A DNA stretch of 17,316 nucleotides from NCBI GenBank assembly GCA_016840905.1, contig JAEORM010000089.1, forward strand, positions 1-17,316, read 5' to 3'. The stretch is from Candidatus Gerdarchaeota archaeon. Its GTDB lineage: Archaea; Asgardarchaeota; Heimdallarchaeia; JABLTI01. Under the pieces are notes generated by a model, which was not told the origin of the DNA, made no database searches, and saw only the letters and a list, made by a program, of their open reading frames with translations. How positions within the stretch are numbered: position 1 is the first letter of the stretch; each line of letters starts with the position of its first letter. The position numbers and the translations under genes were made by a program. Positions 1 through 7,864 of the stretch are shown piece by piece.

Positions 1-1812
1 GAATATGGTGGTAGTTTAGAAACTCGAGCTCGATTAGCTATTGAAGTCTTAAAGGCAATTAGGCAAAAATGTGGTGAATCATTCATCATTTGCTTTAGAA
101 TTAATTGTGATGATTATATAGATGGTGGATTAAAAGTTGATGATATGGCAAAGATAGTTGCTATGTTAGAGAATGCTGGTGTAGATTTAATAAATGTCAC
201 AGCAGGTATTTTTGATTCACCCTATTATCCTGTTGTACCTTTTATGAATCAACCTCAAGGTGTTTATGCAGATAAAGCAGCAATTATTAAAAAAGCTGTT
301 AAAAAAGTACCTATTTCTGTTGTGGGGAGAATTAACACACCTAAAATTGCTGAGGAGATTTTACAGTCTGGGAAAGCAGATATGGTAACGATGGGGAGAT
401 CTATAATTGCAGATCCCTTTTTACCTGAAAAATTAAGTAAAAATAATATTGAGCAAATTAGAATCTGTCCTTCTTGTAATGCCTGTTTAAATCAAATTCT
501 GATTGAAGAACAACTTGTTTGTGCAATTAATCCTAATCTTTTCAAGCAATTCAATGATTTACCTCTTACCAATTCAAAAATTAAAATTTTAATAATCGGT
601 GCTGGCCCAGCGGGTTTAACAGCAGGTTATATTTCAAAATTAAGAGGACATGAAGTCATTGTTATAGATAAAGCATCGGAACTTGGTGGTAGTCTAATTA
701 TTGGTAGTAAAGCACCAATGAAAAAAGAACTTGAGAATGTCATTAATAACTTCAAATATGATATAAAATTCAGTAAATTGGATGTACGGTTGAACACACC
801 CTATAGTTCTGAATTAATAAAAGAATTGAAACCTGAGGTAGTTGTATTAGCAACAGGATCAAAACCAAGTATACCTCAGATAGAGGGACTAGAGAACATT
901 CATTATTATCTCTATGATGAAATTCTCATGGGAAAAATACCTGAAGGAAAGAATGTAGCAATCCTTGGAGGAGGTATGATAGGAATCGAAGTTGCCAATC
1001 TGATGTCTGGTGAAGGAAAGAAAATTTCACTTATAGAAGAAAATTCTGTAATAGGATCAGATCTCTTTTCGCTTGTAGGAGCTGAAATTAATCAAAGAAC
1101 TTTGGATGATAAATCAATTTCTGTTTTCACTGATACCATTATCAAGCAAATTTCTAGTAACAAGCTCAAATGCATTCAAAATGAAAATCCTATAGAAATT
1201 GATTTTGATAATCTAATAATTGCCACTGAGCCAAAACCTGCTAGTGAATTAGAAGCAGAAATTCGAGAGTTGGTTCCCAAGGTATTCAAAATAGGCGATT
1301 GTAAGAAGAAGAATGTTAGAAAGTTAGTTGATGCTATTTATGAAGGATATAAACTCGGATTGACTATTGAAACAGCTAAACCCGAACCTGTCTTTAAAGG
1401 TAAAGCTGATGGAGGTAGTATATTAGAAATAATTAGTTATAAAATTAAAGCTGGCACGTTTGAAATTGCAGATATTCCTGATTATTTACAAGTAATGGTA
1501 GATATTTGTAATAAAAATCCAAAAATTCAAAGTAAATCTAAGAGCACTGTTTTAGGATTCCAATTCAGAATTATCCCAGGATCAAATTTTTACATTAAGA
1601 TCGATAATGGAAAATTCTCTTGGAGTGAAGGTGAATTGGAACACTTTGATGTAGCTATTGAAATAAACAAGAATATAGCAGCAGGAATATTTACGGGTGA
1701 AGCTAATGCTGCAGCCGCATATATGTCAAAACAAATTAAATTCATAGGACCTTTACGACATGGTATGAAATTCCAACAATGGACGAATACAGTTCAAAAG
1801 GAATTGACTTGA
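1..1812 (+). CDS. Old Yellow Enzyme/2,4-dienoyl-CoA reductase-type Fe-S flavoenzyme with C-terminal SCP2-like domain (5' partial)
   Basis: The frame is open from base 1, and its first residues (EYGGSLETR) are the conserved Old Yellow Enzyme segment that lies before the end of the FMN TIM barrel. The gene is therefore cut by the window edge (roughly 180 residues missing, judged from FadH), and the in-frame ATG at 145 is internal. Counting from base 1: barrel end 1-150, [4Fe-4S] cysteines C156, C159, C162 and C174, FAD-binding GAGPAG at 200-205, and a second nucleotide-binding GGGMIG at 323-328. Residues 475-600 resemble an SCP2 sterol-carrier domain (strand with FYIKIDNGKFSWSEGE, then TGEANAAAAYMSKQIKFIG). 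FadH and enoate-reductase relatives use NAD(P)H to reduce C=C bonds of enoyl/dienoyl thioesters or enoates through FAD, Fe-S and FMN. The SCP2 extension suggests a hydrophobic acyl or isoprenoid substrate, which is inference. It is probably cotranscribed with the aminotransferase 21 bases downstream. Family call firm; substrate unknown. Confidence 0.9.
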   Translation, partial: EYGGSLETRARLAIEVLKAIRQKCGESFIICFRINCDDYIDGGLKVDDMAKIVAMLENAGVDLINVTAGIFDSPYYPVVPFMNQPQGVYADKAAIIKKAVKKVPISVVGRINTPKIAEEILQSGKADMVTMGRSIIADPFLPEKLSKNNIEQIRICPSCNACLNQILIEEQLVCAINPNLFKQFNDLPLTNSKIKILIIGAGPAGLTAGYISKLRGHEVIVIDKASELGGSLIIGSKAPMKKELENVINNFKYDIKFSKLDVRLNTPYSSELIKELKPEVVVLATGSKPSIPQIEGLENIHYYLYDEILMGKIPEGKNVAILGGGMIGIEVANLMSGEGKKISLIEENSVIGSDLFSLVGAEINQRTLDDKSISVFTDTIIKQISSNKLKCIQNENPIEIDFDNLIIATEPKPASELEAEIRELVPKVFKIGDCKKKNVRKLVDAIYEGYKLGLTIETAKPEPVFKGKADGGSILEIISYKIKAGTFEIADIPDYLQVMVDICNKNPKIQSKSKSTVLGFQFRIIPGSNFYIKIDNGKFSWSEGELEHFDVAIEINKNIAAGIFTGEANAAAAYMSKQIKFIGPLRHGMKFQQWTNTVQKELT

Positions 1813-1833
1813 AAAAACCAAAGGTTGATAGAT

Positions 1834-2934
1834 GTGAATAAAAAGATCGATCTAGCGCAAATGATCAATGATCCATTTAAAGGTAAAAGTGGATTTATGC
1901 CTGAAAAGATTGAAGATGAAATACTTGTTCGAGCAGGGTTGAATGAAAATTTAGCTATTCCTGAAGAATTGATGAAGGATTTAATGAAAAAAGTAGTAAT
2001 GAAAATTGATCCACGAATTTACCCTGAAGATTATTGTGATTCACTATGTGAGGTCATTGCTCGCGAATACCATCTAAAACCAAATCAAGTTGTGGTGGGA
2101 AATGGTGGAGATAAAATAATCGATCTAATGGTAAGATTAACCATAACTTCTGGTTATTCAGCTGTTATTCTAAATCCAACATATCCTATGTTTGAACATG
2201 CTGTAAAAGTGCAGGGAGGTAATATAGCAGAATTATTACTTACTCCTGAACCTGATTTTGATCTTGATGTAGATTACATTTTATCTGAAATTACTCCAAC
2301 TAAAGATCGTCTCCTTTTTCTTTGTAATCCAAATAATCCCACAGGTAATATCTTTGCTGAAGATAAAATACGAAAACTTGTATCAGAATTTCCAGGCATA
2401 GTAGCATTGGATGAAACTTATTCAGATTTCAGTAATTTTTCCATGGTTAAATCACTGAAAGATTATCCTAATTTAATAATAATAAAAAGCTTAGCAAAAT
2501 CACTTGGATTAGCTGGAATGCGAATTGGTTTTGCTTTAGCTGATGAGTTCCTAATCAATAGGATAAAAGAACTTCATCCTGCTTTTAATGTTAATAGTGC
2601 AACTATTGAATTAACAAAATTAGTTATGCAAGAAAAAGAAGTTTTACAAAAAGTTATGAAAAATATCCTCTCAGAAAGGGATTTGGTTTTTAGTGAATTA
2701 AGAAAAATTAATGATATTATTCCTTACAAATCATTTACAAATTTTATATTGTTTAAAGTTAAAAACAAAGATGCAAAAGCAGTTCAAAAAACATTATTGA
2801 AAGAACATGGTGTTTTGGTTAGAAACATGAGTGCAATGCCATTATGTCAAAATTGCTTGAGAGTGACGATTACCACAAAGCAAAACAATCAAGAATTCTT
2901 GAAAGCATTAAAAGAGGTTATGAGTTTAACATAA
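1834..2934 (+). CDS. HisC-type class I/II PLP-dependent aminotransferase
   Basis: This is a fold-type I aminotransferase closest in pattern to histidinol-phosphate/aromatic aminotransferases (HisC family, about 350-370 aa). From a GTG start at 1834: cofactor-site GNGGDK at 89-94, NPNNPTGN at 165-172, DETYSDF at 193-199, and the Schiff-base lysine K222 in SLAKSLGLAGMRIG. A late arginine-containing segment (CLRVTI) should bind the substrate carboxylate. The longest frame begins at TTG 1825, but the purine run AAAGG at 1820-1824 lies 9 bases before GTG 1834, so GTG is preferred; ATG 1861 has no Shine-Dalgarno. The gene starts 21 bases after the flavoenzyme stop and probably shares its transcript. 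No other his genes are nearby, so a role in histidine synthesis is not supported by context. An aromatic or other amino acid is equally possible. Confidence 0.88.
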   Translation: MNKKIDLAQMINDPFKGKSGFMPEKIEDEILVRAGLNENLAIPEELMKDLMKKVVMKIDPRIYPEDYCDSLCEVIAREYHLKPNQVVVGNGGDKIIDLMVRLTITSGYSAVILNPTYPMFEHAVKVQGGNIAELLLTPEPDFDLDVDYILSEITPTKDRLLFLCNPNNPTGNIFAEDKIRKLVSEFPGIVALDETYSDFSNFSMVKSLKDYPNLIIIKSLAKSLGLAGMRIGFALADEFLINRIKELHPAFNVNSATIELTKLVMQEKEVLQKVMKNILSERDLVFSELRKINDIIPYKSFTNFILFKVKNKDAKAVQKTLLKEHGVLVRNMSAMPLCQNCLRVTITTKQNNQEFLKALKEVMSLT

Positions 2935-3039
2935 TTTTATTTATGACAAAAAAATATTTTAGACCCTAATAATTAATTAGTCAAAACAAAACATGCTTGG
3001 CAAAAAAGTAATAATCTATAGAATAAATATGATTAATAG

Positions 3040-3055
3040 ATAGGATTTATAAACA
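3040..3055 (+). promoter_or_regulatory. Candidate archaeal promoter (TATA box) for the 44-residue repeat gene
   Basis: TTTATAAA at 3046-3053 is preceded by a purine-rich stretch (GATAGGA) that could serve as BRE. A start site about 25 bases downstream would give a leader of roughly 40 bases containing the GGAG at 3100-3103 before ATG 3115. The rest of the 180-base gap after 2934 is AT-rich with no gene seen. Confidence 0.45.
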
Positions 3056-3114
3056 GTAATACATTATTAACAGAGAGTTTGGCACAAAAATCAATTCCAG
3101 GAGAATAGTCGATT

Positions 3115-3924
3115 ATGTCTGAAGATGATGAGAAAAGAAAACAAGAATTCTATGAAAGAACAATGGGTCAACTTGATGAAATGTATGCCAAAGTGACAGA
3201 AAATCCTGATGATCAAATGAGTCTTTTAAGATATGCAAAAGGATTAGTTAATACTATTACAATCTTTGGAATGTCTGGTGATCCTGAAGGAATTGATTTA
3301 GTACTAAAACGTTTTAGAACTTTGGTAGAGGAATATGGTAATATTGATGAAATCCAGAATCAATTTGCTACCGCATTAGCTAATTCGATGTCATATTTAA
3401 TGAAAAAACAAAAATTCGAACAAATGTATGAACGATTAGAAGAATTACGAATGTTTGCCCGTTCTTATCCTATGAATATGTCATGTCAAAGGTCATTAGC
3501 AGGTGGTTTAGTTAATTCAATTATTAATTTTGGTCAACGAGGTTTAATGGAACCTGTTAAACAACTTATACGAGAATTATTAGTTCTAGCTAATGCTCAT
3601 AAAGAAAATCATGAAATTCAATTGGCATTAGCAAAGGGTTTAGTTAATGCTATAGGGTATTTAAGTAAAAATCAACTCTTTAATATTGCACTCCCCTTGA
3701 TAGATGAACTCATGGCTTTAACAGAGGCCTATCCAAATGATGAAGATTTCATATTACAAAGAGCAAATTGTATTGTAACAGCAATGGGTGCATTTGCTAA
3801 GGATGAGGAGTATATTGATGTTGTTGAGGAGCTTGAAGAAGAACTCGAGAGAATGGCTAAAGTCTATCCTAATCACGAAGGTGTACAATTAAGAGCAAAA
3901 ACAAAAAGTTTAGGGAGAGATTAA
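3115..3924 (+). CDS. Helical-repeat protein with exact 44-residue period (TPR-like solenoid)
   Basis: This soluble 269-aa protein has no signal peptide or membrane segment. It is built from tandem helix-turn-helix units. The anchor AKGLVN or a variant begins at residues 41, 85, 129, 173, 217 and 261, a period of exactly 44 residues with no insertion or deletion. Each unit reads roughly (Q/L)..LAKGLVN.I...(G/K)......(L/I).EL..L...YP. The pattern resembles long TPR-type repeats known from archaeal and bacterial proteins, which act as protein-binding scaffolds. The first 35 residues are highly charged and outside the repeats, and the last unit is cut short after its first helix start. Translation starts at ATG 3115, 11 bases after GGAG. 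It faces the kor operon convergently, 21 bases away. Partner and function are unknown. Confidence 0.85.
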   Translation: MSEDDEKRKQEFYERTMGQLDEMYAKVTENPDDQMSLLRYAKGLVNTITIFGMSGDPEGIDLVLKRFRTLVEEYGNIDEIQNQFATALANSMSYLMKKQKFEQMYERLEELRMFARSYPMNMSCQRSLAGGLVNSIINFGQRGLMEPVKQLIRELLVLANAHKENHEIQLALAKGLVNAIGYLSKNQLFNIALPLIDELMALTEAYPNDEDFILQRANCIVTAMGAFAKDEEYIDVVEELEEELERMAKVYPNHEGVQLRAKTKSLGRD

Positions 3925-3939
3925 ACAACTCCCTTTTTT
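3913..3939. terminator. Bidirectional hairpin terminator between convergent genes
   Basis: GGGAG (3913-3917) pairs with CTCCC (3929-3933), followed by six T at 3934-3939. The stem overlaps the stop codon of the repeat gene. On the minus strand the same stem is followed by a looser T-rich run, so it could also end the kor transcript. The stem is only 5 bp and the loop 11 nt, so termination may depend mainly on the T run. Confidence 0.55.
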
Positions 3940-3945
3940 CATTAT

Positions 3946-4545
3946 TTAGGAAATTATTCGACAAACATTAGCTTGTTCTAAAATTTTAGCTGAATTATAT
4001 TTTGTTAGATCTACTTTGTATCCAAGTTTATAAGCAGCAATGTTATCATCGTGATATTTTTTCGGTGTTAAGTCTTTTATAGCTTCAATGAAAGCTTCAT
4101 CAGATGCTAAATTAAATAATCTATTTAGAATACCAATTAAAACAACATTAGCTATTTTTCTATTCCTAAGTTCTTCTGCAGCTTCGATCATTGGTGCAAT
4201 TATTACTTTATCTTTAATCGCTTTAGGAATTTTTTTAGCTACTTCAGTGGCTGTTATATAGATTTTTGATTCAAAATAGTTATCCAAGTCATCTTGTGTT
4301 AATGCTACATAGACATCAATGTCTGTTACTCGAGGATAGACAATTTTCTCAGTTGAAACTTTAATTTCACTTCTTGTTTCTCCACCAGTAATAGCTGATC
4401 CATATTTCATACTTTGAACAGCATGCCTACCATCTATAATTGCCGCTTGCCCAATGATAGTTCCTGCAAGCTTGACACCTTGTCCACCAATGCCTCTAAT
4501 CATTATATTGATATCACAATTTTGGTTCTTTGAGTTCATACGCAT
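3946..4545 (-). CDS. korC: 2-oxoacid:ferredoxin oxidoreductase gamma subunit (KorC-like)
   Basis: This 199-aa gamma subunit belongs to the pyruvate/2-oxoglutarate ferredoxin oxidoreductase superfamily. In these enzymes the gamma domain completes the CoA-binding part of the complex. The family hallmark RGIGGQGV is at residues 17-24, followed by the typical SMKYGSAITGGETRSEI segment and YPRVTDIDVYVALTQ. The start is set by a strong GGAGAGG at 4559-4553, seven bases before ATG 4545, which places the first 32 bases inside the end of korB, so translation is probably coupled. It is the last gene of a korD-korA-korB-korC operon. The 2-oxoglutarate assignment rests on gene order and general resemblance to archaeal korDABC. 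A branched-chain or other 2-oxoacid cannot be excluded from sequence alone. Confidence 0.9.
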   Translation of the reverse strand: MRMNSKNQNCDINIMIRGIGGQGVKLAGTIIGQAAIIDGRHAVQSMKYGSAITGGETRSEIKVSTEKIVYPRVTDIDVYVALTQDDLDNYFESKIYITATEVAKKIPKAIKDKVIIAPMIEAAEELRNRKIANVVLIGILNRLFNLASDEAFIEAIKDLTPKKYHDDNIAAYKLGYKVDLTKYNSAKILEQANVCRIIS

Positions 4546-5431
4546 GTATTATCCTCTCCGAAAATTCTTCAGGAGTATCTTTTTCGTTTAAGAAAATTCC
4601 AGTTGGGATTCTAGTGAATCCTTTACCAACTTCAAATTTGATGTCAGTTTTATGATAATCTAAACCAATATCTTCAGGAGTGACTGATACCCGTGCTTGT
4701 TTAAATTGTTGACGCATAGCTATTGCATCAGGTAATCCATTTCTACTACCAAAGTTCACATGACAATTAGAAACCACTTCTATAAAGGAAAATCCTTGAT
4801 GGCTGATTGCCCTTGAAATAGCTTTTGCTAAAGGTAGAAATTCATATACTGTATATCTGGCACAAAAAGTTGCACCATTGGTAATAGCAATATGTGATAA
4901 ATTGAAAGGAAATGAAATTTTACCATAAGGAGTAGTTCTTGTTTTTGCTCCTACAGGAGTTGTAGGCGCATCTTGACCACCAGTAAGACCATAAATAGCA
5001 TTATTTATACAAATAACAACCATATCGATATTTCTTCTTGCGGCATGAGCTAAATGACCCATTCCTATTGAGAAAATATCACCATCACCAGAGATAATAA
5101 TAGGTTTCATTTCTGGCTTGGCTATTTCAACTCCTGAAGCGAAAGGAATGGCTCTTCCATGAATAGAATGAAATCCATCCAAATTTACATAACCACTTAC
5201 TCTTCCAGAGCAACCAATACCACTTGCAACAAAGAGATTATCATGAGGAATATCATTGTATTTTGTTATTGCTTCAAGGAAAGCATGAATAGTTGTTCCT
5301 ATTCCGCATCCAGGACAATAAATGGTTGGTATTGCACCTTTACGTAATAAGCCATCATGTGGATGTTTAAACTGTTTTGTTGGATCAGTTACCAGTGTGC
5401 TTCTATCTATTTCATTATTTTCAGCTGTCAT
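4514..5431 (-). CDS. korB: 2-oxoacid:ferredoxin oxidoreductase beta subunit, thiamine diphosphate-binding (KorB-like)
   Basis: This 305-aa catalytic subunit binds thiamine diphosphate and the proximal [4Fe-4S] cluster. The TPP/Mg2+ motif starts GDGDIFSIG at 115-123 and ends at INNAIYGLTGGQ (142-153). HGRAIPFASG at 91-100 is also family-typical. Four cysteines match the cluster ligands described for archaeal two-subunit OFOR: C39 and C42 in CPGCG, C74 in GIGCSG, and C223 in SNCHVNFG. The spacing is almost the same as that enzyme's, so the cluster should be present. A GTGAGG site at 5444-5439 overlaps the korA stop and precedes ATG 5431, which indicates coupled translation. It oxidatively decarboxylates a 2-oxoacid and passes electrons to ferredoxin with the A, C and D subunits. 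Confidence 0.93.
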   Translation of the reverse strand: MTAENNEIDRSTLVTDPTKQFKHPHDGLLRKGAIPTIYCPGCGIGTTIHAFLEAITKYNDIPHDNLFVASGIGCSGRVSGYVNLDGFHSIHGRAIPFASGVEIAKPEMKPIIISGDGDIFSIGMGHLAHAARRNIDMVVICINNAIYGLTGGQDAPTTPVGAKTRTTPYGKISFPFNLSHIAITNGATFCARYTVYEFLPLAKAISRAISHQGFSFIEVVSNCHVNFGSRNGLPDAIAMRQQFKQARVSVTPEDIGLDYHKTDIKFEVGKGFTRIPTGIFLNEKDTPEEFSERIIHAYELKEPKL

Positions 5432-5440
5432 TTTTATTCC

Positions 5441-6619
5441 TCACTTCTTTTTTTTCTTACTTTTCTCCCTAATTGCTTCTAAAATTTTCTTGGGTTCAGG
5501 AGGAGTTCCACCTATTCTTTTTACAAGAGTACATTCTTTCTTGGAGTATCTTTCTACTGGCCAAATTAATTGCCCCATACTCATTTCCGCAACAATAAAT
5601 TCTGCTTGTTTAGCTAATTCTATAATTCGTTCTTTTGGGAATGGCCAAACAGTGATTGGACGAAATAGACCGACTTTTATTCCTTCACTTCTTGCTTCCA
5701 AAACAGCTTCCATTGCAGCTCTTGCAGTTATTCCTGTTGCTACTACAATTATTTCTGCATCATCAATTTCATATTCGTGTGTTTTTGGGAAGAGATGTTT
5801 ACCTAATTCTACTTTCTTGAAAAGTCGTTCTATCAATTCAATATGTAAATCCTCATCCAATAATGGTAAACCTTGATCTGTATGAGTTAAACCTGTTCCA
5901 AATATTTTGTAACCTTCACCAAAATGAGCCATAGGAGGAACTAAATCATCTTGACCTGTTACATCAAATTGCTTAAAAGTCGTTTTATCAGTTCCTGGAG
6001 GAGGTGTTTTCCTATCAATAACCTTAATATCTTCCTCTTTAGGGATATTGATTTCTTCCATCATACGTCCAACTTCACCATCTAGAAGGAGGATAACTGG
6101 AGATCGCAAACTTTCAGATATATTGAAACTTGCTATTGTTAAATCAAAACATTCCTGAACTGACCATGGTGTAAGAGCTATCGCGGAATAATCTCCATGA
6201 GAACCAAATTGAGCTTGCATAAAGTCTCCTTGTGCAGAGAATGTTGGTAATCCTGTTGATGGACCACCTCGTTGAACATTGACTATTACCATTGGTGTTT
6301 CTGTCATATAAGCTAAACCAATACCTTCCTGTTTGAGAGAAAAACCGGGACCTGAAGTAGCAGTCATTACTTTGGAACCAGCCCATGAAGCACCAATACA
6401 CATGTTAACAGAAGCTATTTCATCCTCTACGATAAAAGCTGCTTTTCCACCTACTGCGGGTAACCGTGCACTTACATATTCAACAATTTCAGATGCAGGT
6501 GAAATCGGATAAGCAAAAAATTCAGCTATTCCACTTGCTATCGCTCCTTCCACGATTGCCCAATTTCCATTTGCAAAATGCTTTCCTGTTAAAATTTTAT
6601 CTTGTTTATAAACGCCCAT
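5441..6619 (-). CDS. korA: 2-oxoacid:ferredoxin oxidoreductase alpha subunit (KorA-like)
   Basis: This 392-aa alpha subunit is close to the usual 375-390 aa of archaeal KorA, with no fused gamma domain (gamma is the separate gene korC). Family motifs include YPISPASEIVEYV (37-49), VEDEIASVNMCIGASWAGSK (64-83), TATSGPGFSL (86-95) and QRGGPSTGLPTFSAQGD (116-132), which together form the pyrimidine-ring side of the TPP site. A C-terminal transketolase-like domain covers roughly 280-380. The last residues are a lysine run. ATG 6619 follows korD by 22 bases, with only a weak CAGGG upstream. The order D-A-B-C and the lengths match archaeal 2-oxoglutarate synthase, whose likely role is succinyl-CoA/2-oxoglutarate interconversion with ferredoxin. 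Substrate is inferred, not shown. Confidence 0.92.
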   Translation of the reverse strand: MGVYKQDKILTGKHFANGNWAIVEGAIASGIAEFFAYPISPASEIVEYVSARLPAVGGKAAFIVEDEIASVNMCIGASWAGSKVMTATSGPGFSLKQEGIGLAYMTETPMVIVNVQRGGPSTGLPTFSAQGDFMQAQFGSHGDYSAIALTPWSVQECFDLTIASFNISESLRSPVILLLDGEVGRMMEEINIPKEEDIKVIDRKTPPPGTDKTTFKQFDVTGQDDLVPPMAHFGEGYKIFGTGLTHTDQGLPLLDEDLHIELIERLFKKVELGKHLFPKTHEYEIDDAEIIVVATGITARAAMEAVLEARSEGIKVGLFRPITVWPFPKERIIELAKQAEFIVAEMSMGQLIWPVERYSKKECTLVKRIGGTPPEPKKILEAIREKSKKKKK

Positions 6620-6641
6620 GACTAAAACCCTGTTTAATTTT

Positions 6642-6911
6642 TTAAATGGAAGCTTCCTCTTTTGTTTTTTCTACTGTATCACTATCATTAATATATATAG
6701 CAAAATCTGGACACATGCGTTCACACATATAGCATTTGATACAATCTTTCATTCGCAGCATTTTCGCTACACGCCAACCTTTATCATTGAATTCCTCAGA
6801 AAATCCTAAGCAATTTTTGGGACAAAAATCTATACATAATCCACAACCTTTGCATCGGCTTTCATCGGTTATTATATAATGTTTTTTTATTGGATGTTGA
6901 TGTACTTCCAT
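6642..6911 (-). CDS. korD: 2[4Fe-4S] ferredoxin-like delta subunit of 2-oxoacid:ferredoxin oxidoreductase (KorD-like)
   Basis: This small ferredoxin-like subunit has two complete cluster motifs, CKGCGLCIDFCP and CIKCYMCERMCP, separated by about 30 residues. That is the arrangement of the delta subunit that relays electrons from the catalytic cluster to free ferredoxin. The longest frame begins at TTG 6932 (96 aa), but GAAGG at 6923-6919 lies seven bases before ATG 6911. The 89-aa protein starting MEVHQHPIKKHY is therefore the better call. It is first in the operon, and the AT-rich stretch at about 6955-6975 on the minus strand could hold its TATA element. No cluster ligand is missing. Confidence 0.9.
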   Translation of the reverse strand: MEVHQHPIKKHYIITDESRCKGCGLCIDFCPKNCLGFSEEFNDKGWRVAKMLRMKDCIKCYMCERMCPDFAIYINDSDTVEKTKEEASI

Positions 6912-7004
6912 TGCGATACCTTCAATGTTCAATCAAACCAAATCTTCTAAGTTATCATTTTATTAATTTATCTTTATGTTAAAGAAATTCATCACTAGTT
7001 ATCA

Positions 7005-7029
7005 TTTAAGTTTTTTCAAAAAACTTTAA
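7005..7029. promoter_or_regulatory. Near-perfect palindrome in the divergent korD/PH-protein intergenic region
   Basis: AAGTTTTTT (7008-7016) and AAAAAACTT (7018-7026) are exact inverse complements around a single central C. Two further outer pairs (7005-7006 with 7028-7029) match after one mismatch. The one-base centre makes an RNA hairpin terminator unlikely, and no gene ends here. It sits about 100 bases upstream of korD and 120 bases upstream of the PH-like gene, so it is a candidate operator for either divergent promoter. Confidence 0.45.
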
Positions 7030-7084
7030 GTCAGAGTAGACTATTTATTCAGATACAATTAAATAATGAAGGAAAGGGAAAGAT

Positions 7085-7103
7085 TCTAAAGTAATTTTAT
7101 AAT
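7085..7103 (+). promoter_or_regulatory. Candidate TATA promoter for the PH-like/wHTH gene pair
   Basis: TTTATAAT at 7096-7103 is preceded by a short purine-rich stretch (TCTAAAG) that could serve as BRE. A start about 25 bases downstream would give a leader of about 20 bases that still contains GGTGATC at 7134-7140 before ATG 7147. Confidence 0.4.
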
Positions 7104-7146
7104 AATAACTATATTCATCACCCAATTTATTTTGGTGATCTTGTTT

Positions 7147-7833
7147 ATGGATGAAATAGAAAAGAAATCTAAGAATAATCAAAAGAAACGTCCTTTAATT
7201 GATGGTATAATAGGCGTAGAGGGAATAAGTGACGTAGAAGAAAAAAAACAGAAAATAGAAGAAAAACGTGCTTCTGAGTATGAGGTCGATGATGAGGAAA
7301 AGAAGCAAATTTTACTGGAAATAGAAAAAGGGATTAATATTAACTTGGAATCAAAAGACATTCTTTATTTTCTATTATTGCAATTTATACCTTTAATTAT
7401 TCTTGGTTGTGCACTATTTATCCCAGGATTATATTATCTTATCAAAAAAACGCCCGATTTGAAAGGATTATTTATTATATTAATTATCCTTGGTTCGGTA
7501 GCTTTTATTTATAGTGTAATTCGTCTTTTAGCTACTATTACCTATCAAATAAAGATAACTAACACAGAACTAAAATGGCATGGTATTGCTAAATGGTTCA
7601 CAATTGAAAATATAGGACTAACTAGTGTTAAAGTAACAAAAAGCTTTTACTTTTATTTGATAAAAGTAGGAGGAATTATCCGTATTGGTGTAGAAGCTAT
7701 TTGTGTTTATTCTGATAAAAAGGAGAATTGGATCAGAGCATATCCACTACGGAAATCACGAGGGGATCAACTAGTGAAAATTATCACTTGTTGGCTTGAA
7801 TTGACCAAACCATTAAGTACTGAAACTTCTTAG
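7147..7833 (+). CDS. Two-TM membrane protein with bacterial-PH-like (YdbS/DUF304-type) domain
   Basis: The start is ATG 7147, because GGTGATC at 7134-7140 (a full match to the archaeal anti-Shine-Dalgarno) sits six bases upstream. The longer TTG frame at 7132 would put this site at its own first codons. The 228-aa protein has a charged, Lys/Glu-rich N-terminal region (1-70) with coiled-coil character. Two hydrophobic segments follow at about 72-99 and 107-130. Residues 132-216 resemble the bPH2 fold: YQIKITNTELKWHGIAKWFT, then a strand with GLTSVKV and a C-terminal helix ending KIITCWLE. In bacteria such proteins are membrane proteins of unclear role. It is followed after 31 bases by the wHTH gene and is probably cotranscribed with it. 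A second protein of the same TM-TM-PH plan lies at 15165-15680. Function unknown. Confidence 0.75.
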   Translation: MDEIEKKSKNNQKKRPLIDGIIGVEGISDVEEKKQKIEEKRASEYEVDDEEKKQILLEIEKGININLESKDILYFLLLQFIPLIILGCALFIPGLYYLIKKTPDLKGLFIILIILGSVAFIYSVIRLLATITYQIKITNTELKWHGIAKWFTIENIGLTSVKVTKSFYFYLIKVGGIIRIGVEAICVYSDKKENWIRAYPLRKSRGDQLVKIITCWLELTKPLSTETS

Positions 7834-7864
7834 AAATAATATAGAAATATCTTGAGGGTATTAA

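Noticed and set aside
145..1812. Flavoenzyme gene beginning at ATG 145
   Set aside because: The frame is open to base 1 and encodes the conserved EYGGSLETR segment upstream, so the gene is truncated by the window and ATG 145 is an internal Met.
1825..2934. Reading the aminotransferase as a histidine-biosynthesis HisC
   Set aside because: No other his gene is nearby and the substrate-binding residues cannot be assigned by eye, so no hisC symbol is given.
5322..5876. 184-codon open frame on the plus strand
   Set aside because: It lies antisense to korA and korB, has Ser/Ile-rich composition typical of shadow frames, and shows no family motif.
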